A stretch of 64,000 nt of DNA. Origin: Oceanobacter kriegii DSM 6294 (GTDB lineage Bacteria > Pseudomonadota > Gammaproteobacteria > Pseudomonadales > Oceanobacteraceae). Shown piece after piece: positions 38,186 to 46,531 of the stretch. The position numbers and the translations under genes are program-made. Position 1 is the stretch's first letter. Every line of letters starts with the position of its first letter. The stretch is from NCBI RefSeq assembly GCF_000422845.1, contig NZ_AUGV01000003.1, positions 124,001-188,000 on the forward strand. The letters run 5' to 3'. A model generated the notes under the pieces. It did no database searches, had not been told where the DNA came from, and saw nothing but the letters and a program-made list of their open reading frames with translations.

Positions 38186-39178
38186 ATGGGTACTCACATG
38201 CAGATTAAAAACGCCATATCCGCAATACGTCGTAAAAGCACCGGCACCCTGCTGGCTGCCAGCATCGCCATGCTGACTGGTACTGCTGCCAGCGCCGGCG
38301 AACTGTCGATTGGTCACACCACCTGGGTCGGCTACGGCACCCTGTACCTGGCTCGGGATCTTGGCTACTTCAAGGAAAAAGGCCTCGATGTCGATCTAAA
38401 GGTTATCGAAGAGGCCTCCATGTACATGGCAGCCCAGGCCTCTGGCCATCTGGACGGTTCCGCATCCACCGTCGATGAAATCCTCAAGTACCGCCCTAAA
38501 TTCTGTTTCCAGTCCGTTGTGGCTCTGGATGAAAGCTACGGTGGCGACGGCCTGTTGGTAGGCGATGACGTGAACTCCATCGCCGATTTGAAAGGAAAAC
38601 GTGTTGCTGTAAACGAAGGCTCTGTTTCCCAGTTCTGGCTGTCCTACCTGCTGAAACAGAACGGCATGTCCATGTCTGATCTGAAAGTCCAGAACATGAC
38701 CGCAGATGACGCCGCTAGTGCTTTCATGGCTGGCCGTATTCCTGCAGCCGTAACCTGGGAACCCAACCTGTCTATGGCCAAATCCAGGCACACCGGCAAA
38801 GTGCTCGTCGACAGTGCAGCAACCCCGGGGGTCATCGTCGATGTGGTGGCGCTGAGCTGTGACGTAATCAAGAACCAGCCAGAAGATGTCGAAGCGTTGG
38901 TCGACGGCATCTATCGCGCGGTGGAATACACCAAACAACATCCTCAGAAGGCCTACGAGATCATGGCCAAGGGTGTGGGTGGCTACCTGTCTGACCCGAA
39001 AGACTTTGCCGAAGCGGCAGCAAACGTACGCTTCTACGACAAGGCCATGAATGAAAAGCTGTTGGGTGGCGATATCAAACAGTTGATCAGCACCGCCAAC
39101 GAAACCTGGAGCAAGCTACAAGGCACTGAGCTGAATGTCACCTACGACCAACTGGTCACCACGGCGTTCATTGAGTGA
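38186..39178 (+). CDS. ABC transporter substrate-binding protein (NitT/TauT/SsuA type)
   Basis: Periplasmic solute receptor of 330 residues, signal peptide to about residue 37 (TGTAASA), then an NMT1/TauA-like fold (IGHTTWVGYGTLYLARDLGYF, VIEEASMYMAAQASG in parts). Members of this group bring in taurine, sulfonates, nitrate, pyrimidines or other small nitrogen or sulfur compounds; the ligand here is unknown. ATG 38186 and 38198 are both possible starts. Followed by permease and ATPase genes in one operon. Confidence 0.9.
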   Translation: MGTHMQIKNAISAIRRKSTGTLLAASIAMLTGTAASAGELSIGHTTWVGYGTLYLARDLGYFKEKGLDVDLKVIEEASMYMAAQASGHLDGSASTVDEILKYRPKFCFQSVVALDESYGGDGLLVGDDVNSIADLKGKRVAVNEGSVSQFWLSYLLKQNGMSMSDLKVQNMTADDAASAFMAGRIPAAVTWEPNLSMAKSRHTGKVLVDSAATPGVIVDVVALSCDVIKNQPEDVEALVDGIYRAVEYTKQHPQKAYEIMAKGVGGYLSDPKDFAEAAANVRFYDKAMNEKLLGGDIKQLISTANETWSKLQGTELNVTYDQLVTTAFIE

Positions 39179-39189
39179 GGACAGACAAG

Positions 39190-39993
39190 ATGGCACAGCA
39201 AAAAGGCGTACTGAATGCCTGTCTGTCTCCACGGGAGGAGCTGCCTCGGCAGCTCATCCTTTCCACCGGCATTATAGGTTGGGCACTGGTTATCCTGGGC
39301 TGGGTAGCCCTGTCCGCCAGCGATATTGTTCCGGACATGTTCTTGCCGTCTCCACTGGAAGTGTTCCAAGCCGGGCAGCGTTTGGCTGAAAACGGCATGT
39401 TGATGGAACACATCTGGGCAAGCTTTGAAGTCGTCATTATCGGCTTTGTGATTTCTTCAGTGGTCGCCGTGCCGCTGGGCCTGATGATGGGCAGTTTCCG
39501 TATCGTCCAGGCGTTCCTCGAACCACTGGTTAACTTTGTTCGCTACCTGCCGGTCACCTCCTTTGTTCCCCTGTTCATCCTGTGGATTGGAATTGGTCTG
39601 GAACAGCGCATCACGGTGATTATTTTTGGCGTATTTTTCCAGCAGCTTGTGATGATTGCTGATATTTCCCGCGGTGTTTCGAAAGATCTGATGCAGGCGG
39701 CCTATACGCTGGGTTCGAGCCGCAGGGAAATCATGACGCACGTGATCGCGCCGGCATCACTGCCCGGCATCCTCGATACCCTGCGCGTCACCATTGGCTG
39801 GGCCTGGACGTATCTGGTTGTCGCCGAGCTGGTGGCAGCGTCCAGTGGACTTGGCTACATCAGCCTGAAAGCCATGCGCGGTTTCCAGGTCGATATCATT
39901 TTCCTCGCCATTGTCATCATTGGCCTGTTGGGTCTGGTGACGGATCAATTCTTCCGTGTTTTACGAATGAGGTTAGGTGCATGGGCCAACTGA
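39190..39993 (+). CDS. ABC transporter permease (TauC/SsuC type)
   Basis: Inner-membrane permease of 267 residues with about six hydrophobic segments and the binding-protein-dependent transport EAA loop near residues 175-200 (AAYTLGSSRREIMTHVIAPASLPG in part). ATG 39190 has AGGA at 8-nt spacing; an in-frame GTG at 39175 overlaps the receptor stop. It overlaps the ATPase gene by 13 nt. Confidence 0.92.
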   Translation: MAQQKGVLNACLSPREELPRQLILSTGIIGWALVILGWVALSASDIVPDMFLPSPLEVFQAGQRLAENGMLMEHIWASFEVVIIGFVISSVVAVPLGLMMGSFRIVQAFLEPLVNFVRYLPVTSFVPLFILWIGIGLEQRITVIIFGVFFQQLVMIADISRGVSKDLMQAAYTLGSSRREIMTHVIAPASLPGILDTLRVTIGWAWTYLVVAELVAASSGLGYISLKAMRGFQVDIIFLAIVIIGLLGLVTDQFFRVLRMRLGAWAN

Positions 39994-40820
39994 ACACCTT
40001 GCAAGCCGTGGCTCAGTCGACCGCTGAGTCCGATACTGAACAGCGTCCGGTACAGCTCTCTATCAACAATGTCTCCCTGCGCTTTCCAAAGCCGGAAGGT
40101 GGCGAGTTCACTGCACTTGAAAACATTTGCATGGAAGTCCGCGATCAGGAGTTCGCCGTAATTGTTGGCCCTTCGGGCTGTGGTAAGTCGAGCCTGCTGT
40201 ACCTGACAGCCGGTCTCAATCAACCAAGCGATGGCTCAATTGAAGTCGCTGGTGAAACCGTCACCGCCCCTGGTCCCGATCGCGGCATGGTATTTCAGGG
40301 CTACACCCTGTTTCCGTGGCTGACGGTACGGGAAAACATCGAGTTCGGTCTCAAGCGCAAAAAAATTGCAGCAGCAGAGCGCAGTCGTATCGTCGCGCAC
40401 TACCTGAAAGAAGTCAGTCTGGAAAACTTTGCCGATAACTACCCCAAACAGTTATCCGGCGGTATGAAACAGCGGGTCGCCATTGCCCGGGCACTGGCCA
40501 ATGATCCCAAAATTCTGCTGATGGATGAGCCTTTTGGTGCACTCGACAGCCAAACCCGACTGCAAATGCAACAGCTACTGCTGCGAGTGTGGGAGCACAG
40601 CAAAAAAACCGTGGTGTTTGTTACTCACGACATCGACGAAGCCATTCTGCTGGGTGACCGGGTATTTGTGATGGGTGCCCGTCCGGGTCATATCCGCGAG
40701 ATTATCGACGTCAACATTGCCCACCCTCGCACTCTCGATATGGCGATGGAGCCGGAATTTATTGCCCTCAAACGCCGGGTTATGAATCTGCTTCACGACG
40801 ATCTCGAAGACATTCATTAA
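39981..40820 (+). CDS. ABC transporter ATP-binding protein (TauB/SsuB type)
   Basis: ATPase of 279 residues energising the importer. Walker A is GPSGCGKSS (about residues 61-69), signature LSGGMKQR, Walker B ILLMDEPFGALD, and a His switch VTHDID. It overlaps the permease gene and is followed 28 bp later by the GMC dehydrogenase, which is probably on the same transcript. Confidence 0.94.
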   Translation: MGQLNTLQAVAQSTAESDTEQRPVQLSINNVSLRFPKPEGGEFTALENICMEVRDQEFAVIVGPSGCGKSSLLYLTAGLNQPSDGSIEVAGETVTAPGPDRGMVFQGYTLFPWLTVRENIEFGLKRKKIAAAERSRIVAHYLKEVSLENFADNYPKQLSGGMKQRVAIARALANDPKILLMDEPFGALDSQTRLQMQQLLLRVWEHSKKTVVFVTHDIDEAILLGDRVFVMGARPGHIREIIDVNIAHPRTLDMAMEPEFIALKRRVMNLLHDDLEDIH

Positions 40821-40848
40821 GCCGAGCAACAGCCTCCCGGGAGCCATC

Positions 40849-42495
40849 ATGAGCCAGCCAGAAACGTTTGATTACATCATTGTCGGAGCTGGCTCGGCCG
40901 GTTCCGTTATCGCCAACCGACTCAGCGCAGACCCGGCAACCCGGGTGTTGCTACTGGAAGCCGGCGGCAGCGACAACAGCCTGCGGGTACAAGTCCCGGC
41001 CGGCACCATTACACTGTATAAAAGCCCTCGGTATAGCTGGAATTACTATTCCGTTCCCCAGCAACGCCTCAACAACCGCCAGCTGCACTGCCCCCGTGGC
41101 AAAGCCCTCGGCGGTTCCGCCTCCATGAACAGCATGATCTACATCCGCGGTCACGCCAGCGATTACGACCAGTGGCAAGCTTCCGGTTGTACAGGCTGGG
41201 GCTGGCAGGATGTCCTGCCGATGTTTCGCAAATCCGAACGCAACCTGCTCGGTCAAAGCGAGGCCCTGCACGGTCAGCAAGGGGAACTGCTGGTCGACAA
41301 ACCAAAGGACCCGAATCCCTTCACTCACCGCTTTATCGAGGCGGCCAGGAGAGCTCTGGGGGTAAAGGAAAATAGCGACTTCAACGGTACCGAACAGGAA
41401 GGTTGTGGCATTTACAACCTGACCCAAAAAGACGGCAAACGGTTGTCCAGCTATCAGGCGTTTGTCGCCCCGGTACTGCAACAACGGCCGAATCTGGAGG
41501 TTCGCACCGGAGTCGAAGTGGAACGCCTGTTGTTTGACGAACAGCGCGTGCTGGGTGTGGAAATTCGCACCGCCAATGGCATGAACATGATCCGGGCCGA
41601 TCAGGAAGTCGTGTTGTCTGCTGGAGCATTGGGGTCACCGCATATTCTGATGAAGTCCGGCATTGGCCCTACCGACCAGCTCAAGGCTGCCGGCATCGAG
41701 GTAAAACAGGACCTGGCCGGAGTCGGGCAGAACCTGCAGGACCACCTTGATGGGCTGGTCACCGTGCGCTCCAACAACAGTCGCTCACTGGGTTTTTCAC
41801 TCGGCTCGCTGCCACAGGTATTGCTGTCGCCCTTCCGCTTCCTGGCTGGGCGCAAAGGCTGGCTAACTACCAACTACGTAGAGGCCGGTGGCTTCTTCAG
41901 GACACCGCTGGCCCAAGATGGATTGCCGGACGTGCAGTTCCACTACGTGCCCGGTTATCGCAGCCACCGCGGCCGCTTGTTTGAGTGGGGGCACGGCTAC
42001 GCTATTCACGTCTGCGTTCTGCGTCCAAAAAGCATCGGTGAACTACGTCTGGGGGCGGATCGTCAGCTGCAGCTGGACTACAACTTCCTCAGCAATATGG
42101 ACGATGCCAAAGTGCTGACGGAAGGTATGCGATTGGCCCGCAAGGTACTTGCCGACAGCGCCTACGACGACAGCAGAGGCAAGGAAATGCTGCCCGGCAG
42201 CCAGGTGCAGACCGACGCCGAGTTTCTGGACAACATCCGTGAATACGCTGCCACGGTATTCCACCCGGTTGGCACCTGTAAAATGGGTACCGACCCGATG
42301 GCAGTTGTGACGCCAGATCTGAAAGTCCGGGGCATCACGGGTTTACGGGTCGCCGACGCCTCCATCATGCCAACTCTGATCAGCGGCAACACCAATGCCC
42401 CTTGCATCATGATTGGAGAGAAAGCGGCCGAGATGATACTTGCGACAGAGACCAGCCGCGTTTCAGACGCGACCGAGATCAGCGAACCGGCCTGA
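40849..42495 (+). CDS. GMC-family FAD-dependent alcohol dehydrogenase (BetA-like)
   Basis: Flavoprotein of 548 residues oxidising an alcohol, possibly an amino alcohol, to the aldehyde. The FAD site is IIVGAGSAGSVIANRLS at the N-terminus, the GMC signatures are GGSASMNSMIYIRGH and GALGSPHILMKSGIG, and the catalytic His/Asn region is HPVGTCKMG and SGNTNAPC. It shares the importer transcript, which hints that the imported compound is its substrate. Choline dehydrogenase itself is less likely because no betB, betI or choline transporter is nearby. Confidence 0.88.
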   Translation: MSQPETFDYIIVGAGSAGSVIANRLSADPATRVLLLEAGGSDNSLRVQVPAGTITLYKSPRYSWNYYSVPQQRLNNRQLHCPRGKALGGSASMNSMIYIRGHASDYDQWQASGCTGWGWQDVLPMFRKSERNLLGQSEALHGQQGELLVDKPKDPNPFTHRFIEAARRALGVKENSDFNGTEQEGCGIYNLTQKDGKRLSSYQAFVAPVLQQRPNLEVRTGVEVERLLFDEQRVLGVEIRTANGMNMIRADQEVVLSAGALGSPHILMKSGIGPTDQLKAAGIEVKQDLAGVGQNLQDHLDGLVTVRSNNSRSLGFSLGSLPQVLLSPFRFLAGRKGWLTTNYVEAGGFFRTPLAQDGLPDVQFHYVPGYRSHRGRLFEWGHGYAIHVCVLRPKSIGELRLGADRQLQLDYNFLSNMDDAKVLTEGMRLARKVLADSAYDDSRGKEMLPGSQVQTDAEFLDNIREYAATVFHPVGTCKMGTDPMAVVTPDLKVRGITGLRVADASIMPTLISGNTNAPCIMIGEKAAEMILATETSRVSDATEISEPA

Positions 42496-42508
42496 CCGGT
42501 GCGCTGAT

Positions 42509-42552
42509 CTCAAGAACCACAACCTCAAGAACCGTAGCCTCAGAACCATAGA
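42509..42552 (+). repeat. Three tandem 15-bp imperfect repeats
   Basis: CTCAAGAACCACAAC, CTCAAGAACCGTAGC and CTCAGAACCATAG lie head to tail just after the GMC dehydrogenase stop, between convergent genes. Probably slippage-derived; no function is evident. Confidence 0.6.
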
Positions 42553-42569
42553 TAGATAAAAAGTGCCTG

Positions 42570-43754
42570 TCACAGCCCTTCGTTGGGCTGAGACAAGCGC
42601 TTAATCAAGCGCTTCAACATTCTTTCACACGCTTCCAGCTGCTGGCTTTCAATGTATTCATCCGGTTTGTGGCCCTGATCCATACTGCCGGGGCCGCACA
42701 CCACATTGGGTACGCCCAGCACCTGACTGAACAGCCCGCCTTCCGTACCAAAATTAACGGTCGTCGTGGTTGCCTCACCGGTGAGCTGCTGAACAAAGGA
42801 GACCACCTCTTCATCATTCGCCGTGGCCAGTCCGGCGTACTCGCTGGTGATCGCGATATCAATCCTGCAATTTGGATCAACCTGGCGCATTTCCGCTTCC
42901 AACTCGCTGGCGTAGCGACGAAAGCTGGCCAGCAAGTCCCTTGGAGATTCGGCCGCCACATTGCGAAACTCAAAAACAAACTCGCAGTGATTGGGAACGA
43001 TGTTCAGCGCCTCTCCACCCTGCACAACCCCTGTGTGCACCGTGGTGTAGGGAATCTCATAACCGTATTCAAACGGGCCCGAAGATCGCTTCTGCCAGGC
43101 CAACTGCTCAAGCCAGACAATCAGTCTGGCGGCATAGTTCACCGCATTCACTCCATAAGGAGCCATACCGGAGTGGCATTCCTTGCCGGTGACCGTCACT
43201 TTGGCGGCCAGTTTACCCTTGTGAGCCGTCACCACTTTCATACTCGTGGGCTCGCCGATGATGCCCATCGCGGGCTTGATGGGCAGTTGCCGCAAGGTTT
43301 CGATCAAGCGCCGCACGCCAATACAGCCAATTTCCTCATCGTAGGAAAAAGCCAGATGAATGGGGGTATGCAGTGGTTGCGCCAGCATATCCGGTACGGC
43401 AGCCAATACCACGGCGATAAACCCTTTCATATCCGTCGTGCCACGCCCATACCAGCGGGCACCGTCGGCATGCGTTTTGACCGTCAGTTGATGGGATGGC
43501 ACCGTCCAGTTCTGGCCCGTCACCGGCACCGTATCGGTATGCCCCGACAGCATCACTCCGGCAATATGGTCCGGCCCAATAGTGGTGTACAGATTGGCCT
43601 TGCGACCGCTGTCATCGTGCACCAGATGACTGTCCACTCCGTGGCGTTGAAGGTACTGCTGAATGTAGTCCAACAACTGCAGGTTGGAATTGGCACTGGT
43701 GGTATCAAATGAGATCAGCTGCTGCAAAATCTCGTAGGTCAGATCGGAAGGCAT
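42570..43754 (-). CDS. M20-family deacylase (ArgE-like paralog)
   Basis: A 394-residue zinc hydrolase of the ArgE/DapE group. Metal and catalytic motifs are SGHTDTVPV, GRGTTDMKGF and DEEIGCIG. It resembles the alphaproteobacterial ArgE branch more than the argE at 25623. The biosynthetic argE sits beside argA, so this copy probably removes an acyl group from an N-acyl amino compound made or imported by the island. It lies last in the monooxygenase-Rid-DUF1028 run, after a terminator. Confidence 0.82.
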   Translation of the reverse strand: MPSDLTYEILQQLISFDTTSANSNLQLLDYIQQYLQRHGVDSHLVHDDSGRKANLYTTIGPDHIAGVMLSGHTDTVPVTGQNWTVPSHQLTVKTHADGARWYGRGTTDMKGFIAVVLAAVPDMLAQPLHTPIHLAFSYDEEIGCIGVRRLIETLRQLPIKPAMGIIGEPTSMKVVTAHKGKLAAKVTVTGKECHSGMAPYGVNAVNYAARLIVWLEQLAWQKRSSGPFEYGYEIPYTTVHTGVVQGGEALNIVPNHCEFVFEFRNVAAESPRDLLASFRRYASELEAEMRQVDPNCRIDIAITSEYAGLATANDEEVVSFVQQLTGEATTTTVNFGTEGGLFSQVLGVPNVVCGPGSMDQGHKPDEYIESQQLEACERMLKRLIKRLSQPNEGL

Positions 43755-43795
43755 TTCATACTCCAGAGGCAGCGTCAGAAGCAGACGCTTGCTGA

Positions 43796-43829
43796 AACAA
43801 AAAACCGGTCAGGCAAGCGCCGGACCGGT
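43796..43829 (-). terminator. Terminator between DUF1028 and M20 genes
   Basis: Read on the minus strand, AACCGGTC pairs with GACCGGTT (43829-43822 with 43809-43802), followed by T residues. It should stop or reduce transcription before the M20 deacylase, which may then have its own promoter. Confidence 0.65.
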
Positions 43830-43863
43830 TGTGGTAATAACGTCGCGAGACATCACCAGGCGC

Positions 43864-44535
43864 TTACTCGTCGCCAGGCACACCATAAGACGGAGCGGCA
43901 TCCGGGGTAACGGCGCGGGTCATGTAATCCTGCTGCTGGGGCTCATAGGCTTGCCACACCATCCGCAGCTCCGATATCGGCGCTACGTGCCAGTCGACCC
44001 GCAGGTCCACTACTGGCCAGCCAGAATTGGCACTGACCTGTAGCCCGGCAGAGTGCAGAGGCCCCATTTCACCACCGGCAGCCAGGCCGGCTTCCAACGC
44101 CGTCAGAAGGCGTTCGGCCAATGGCCCCTGAGCACGTTCGAACGCATCCACCATGGCCTGGGGGATGCCGTCATTGGCCAACAGGTTGCCCATTGCCAGG
44201 CAGTGGTTGCCGCTTACGGTATTGTGAATGCCCAGTGCTTCAGAACCACTGAAGGTCACGGACTCACCATTGCTGGCGAGTACTCCCAGTTGGCGATATT
44301 CAACATTGGCGTCAGCCTCCGACAACTGTGCAAGCACCGCCGCTGGAGCCATACCGGAGGCCATCAAATCAAGAGCCATCGGGCCCAGTAGTGGATTGGT
44401 GACATTTTGGGTCAATGCCACACCAACCTGATCCCGGGTAAAGGCGCAGCGGCTTGCAACACAAATACTGGACGATGTAATCGCACATCCCACCATGCCA
44501 GTGGCCGGGCACACCCCGGCAATCGAAAACGTCAT
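43864..44535 (-). CDS. DUF1028 family protein
   Basis: A 223-residue cytosolic protein of the DUF1028 family, recognised from the start MTFSIAG and the GALTQNVTNP-like and LLTALEAGLAAGGEMGP segments. The function is unknown. Four Cys occur in the first 31 residues (at about 9, 17, 25 and 31), which is a visible peculiarity. Its ATG overlaps the Rid stop by one base (TGATG), so translation is coupled and the two products are likely made in fixed ratio. Confidence 0.82.
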   Translation of the reverse strand: MTFSIAGVCPATGMVGCAITSSSICVASRCAFTRDQVGVALTQNVTNPLLGPMALDLMASGMAPAAVLAQLSEADANVEYRQLGVLASNGESVTFSGSEALGIHNTVSGNHCLAMGNLLANDGIPQAMVDAFERAQGPLAERLLTALEAGLAAGGEMGPLHSAGLQVSANSGWPVVDLRVDWHVAPISELRMVWQAYEPQQQDYMTRAVTPDAAPSYGVPGDE

Positions 44536-44957
44536 CAACCCAGCTCCTGTTCCGGAATCACCGCAATCACATCAATTTCCATCAGCCATTGAGGCTGTGC
44601 CAAACCGGCGACCACCAGTCCGGTGGAAATGGGGAAAACCCCCTTGAGCCATTTCCCCACCTCGCGATAGACCGGCTCACGAAAGCGCGGGTCCGTTATG
44701 TAGGTCGTGGTCTTGACGATATGGGACAAGTCCGACCCCGCTTCTTCAAGCAACTGCTTGACGTTTTTCATCGCCTGATCAGCTTGTGCTGCCGGATCAC
44801 CCAGTCCAACCAGGTTGCCCTCAAAGTCGGTACCAACCTGGCCCCGAACATAAACAGTATTACCCGCCCGGACCGCCTGGCACAGGTCGTTGTCCAGCGT
44901 CTGATTCGGATAGGTATCGCGCGTATTAAACATACGAATGCGAGTATGTGTTGGCAC
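44535..44957 (-). CDS. Rid-family (YjgF/UK114) protein without the RidA arginine
   Basis: A 140-residue protein of the Rid superfamily. Classic RidA carries a catalytic Arg in a FPARS-type motif; here the aligned stretch is FPISTG, so the Arg is missing and 2-aminoacrylate deaminase activity is unlikely. It belongs instead to one of the Rid subgroups of unknown chemistry often found in catabolic operons. GTG 44957 is chosen because AAGGAG lies 6 nt before it; the frame is open to 44978. Between the monooxygenase and DUF1028 genes. Confidence 0.85.
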   Translation of the reverse strand: MPTHTRIRMFNTRDTYPNQTLDNDLCQAVRAGNTVYVRGQVGTDFEGNLVGLGDPAAQADQAMKNVKQLLEEAGSDLSHIVKTTTYITDPRFREPVYREVGKWLKGVFPISTGLVVAGLAQPQWLMEIDVIAVIPEQELG

Positions 44958-44978
44958 AGTGCTCTCCTTGTTCATCAA

Positions 44979-46244
44979 TCAGGCCGGTTTACCAGACTGG
45001 TATTGCGAGTATTTACGCTGGGTTTTGATGTGGTCAGCCACATGCTTGGCATCGTGCCAGACGCCCCAGATAAACGTGGAGCCCCGGCGCGACAGCCATG
45101 GCAAGCCAACGAAATAGATTCCAGGCTCAGACGACACACCGCGGGCATGCTTTGGCTTGTTGTTTTCGTCAAAGGCATCCACCTGCAGCCAGCTGAAATC
45201 CTGCTTGAAGCCGGTCGCCCAGATGATGCTGGTAATACCCGCTTCGGCCAGATTCAGCTCGCGAATCGGATGGGTCATGCAGTGTGGATCAGCCAGCACT
45301 TCACGAGCCTGAGGTTCTTCCGGCAGGTCGAGGCCGTTGCGCTCAATATAGGCATCGGCGGCGTCCAATACGGAAAAGTAGTTGGCATCACCGTCATTGA
45401 TGTTTTTGTTCAGATCGTCGTTAAACACAACCCGCCCGTCAGCAAATTCGGCGGTCACACCAACCAGTTGAATACCCTCGTTGGCCAAACGACGAAAATC
45501 GATGGTTTCCCCGCCTCGAGCACCACTCACCGCGATGGTCACGTGCTCACGACCGGCTTCTACCTCTTCCTTGTCCCACAAACCCAGTACACCCAACCAC
45601 CAGACAAAATCACGGTCACGGTAACGACGGGGTGGACGGTCATGCGGACCTACAGACAGGTACACCTGCTTGCCAGCACGATTCAGTTCATCAGCAATCT
45701 GCACGCCGGAAGAACCGGCTCCCACCACCAGCACACCACCTTTCGGGAGCTGCTCAGGATTGAAATAACCGGTGGAATGCATCTGCGTCAGGTGTGTGTC
45801 CTGCGGAGCAATCGGTGGAATAGACGGAACCTGGAAAGGACCGGTGGCAACCACCACCCGGTTAACGCTGTACACCCCATCGCTGGCTGTTACGGTAAAA
45901 CCCGGCTTGCCTTCATTGCGCACCACCGACTGAACCTCGACACCGGTTTTGTACGGCGACTTGTTCATTTCGGCGTATTCCACCAGATAATCGGCAACCC
46001 GCTCCTTGGGCGCGAACTCATCCCCTTTCAGATCTTCGAAGGTAAGCCCCGGGAACCGGTCGTGCCAGACCGGGCCATTGGTAACCAAGGAATCCCAACG
46101 CTGGCTGCGCCAGCGCTCAGCCAGGCGGTCGCGTTCCAGAATCAGATGGGGAACACCCTGCTTGCCAAGGTGCTCACTGACAGCAATACCGGCCTGCCCG
46201 CCTCCCACAATCAAGGTATCGATTTCAGTTGTATTGATGGTCAT
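44979..46244 (-). CDS. Flavin-dependent monooxygenase-like protein (CzcO/FMO family)
   Basis: A 421-residue flavoprotein with two dinucleotide sites: GGGQAG near residue 13 (FAD) and GAGSSG near residue 175 (NADPH). The segment MHSTGYF just before the second site corresponds to the H-S-x-x-Y part of the FMO/Baeyer-Villiger fingerprint. It is expected to oxygenate a nitrogen-, sulfur- or carbonyl-containing substrate. First gene of the run with Rid and DUF1028; divergent from the aldehyde dehydrogenase. Confidence 0.83.
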   Translation of the reverse strand: MTINTTEIDTLIVGGGQAGIAVSEHLGKQGVPHLILERDRLAERWRSQRWDSLVTNGPVWHDRFPGLTFEDLKGDEFAPKERVADYLVEYAEMNKSPYKTGVEVQSVVRNEGKPGFTVTASDGVYSVNRVVVATGPFQVPSIPPIAPQDTHLTQMHSTGYFNPEQLPKGGVLVVGAGSSGVQIADELNRAGKQVYLSVGPHDRPPRRYRDRDFVWWLGVLGLWDKEEVEAGREHVTIAVSGARGGETIDFRRLANEGIQLVGVTAEFADGRVVFNDDLNKNINDGDANYFSVLDAADAYIERNGLDLPEEPQAREVLADPHCMTHPIRELNLAEAGITSIIWATGFKQDFSWLQVDAFDENNKPKHARGVSSEPGIYFVGLPWLSRRGSTFIWGVWHDAKHVADHIKTQRKYSQYQSGKPA

Positions 46245-46381
46245 TTCATAGCCCGCTTGTATTTTTGGATACCGATAAATATTCCATCCGTAAGCCGTCG
46301 AGATATTCGTAACGACAAACTGACATTGGAATTCAGGCTAGAAAGAATTTAATGGCGCTTAAAATATTTTTATTTTCTGAT

Positions 46382-46404
46382 CTGTATCGGGAAACCTGAT
46401 ACAG
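46382..46404. promoter_or_regulatory. Inverted repeat in monooxygenase/ALDH divergent promoter
   Basis: CTGTATC (46382-46388) and GATACAG (46398-46404) form a perfect 7-bp dyad with a 9-bp spacer in the 287-bp, strongly AT-rich gap between the two divergent genes. Its size and place fit an operator for a dimeric regulator that controls both transcripts. Nothing else in the gap is recognisable. Confidence 0.45.
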
Positions 46405-46531
46405 CAATATTTTTATCCAAATACCTCTGCATCAGAAAAAATTATTCATTGTTATACAAAAACATATTTAAGATTAACCTGCTGCTGAATTAGCCTGTTT
46501 CCGGAACATTAAGACTTTTTTGGATAACGTT

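Noticed and set aside
35372-40820. Taurine utilisation cluster
   Set aside because: The importer and aminotransferase resemble taurine genes, but xsc, pta, tauD and a sulfoacetaldehyde pathway are absent, so the label is not supported.
40849-42495. Choline dehydrogenase betA
   Set aside because: Only family-level GMC motifs support it; betB, betI and a choline transporter are missing, so a general GMC dehydrogenase call is safer.
42570-43754. Second biosynthetic argE
   Set aside because: A better ArgE sits beside argA at 25623; this paralog lies in a catabolic run and is more distant in sequence.
44589-46352. 587-codon open frame antisense to the Rid and monooxygenase genes
   Set aside because: It spans several well-supported genes on the other strand and has no recognisable domain.
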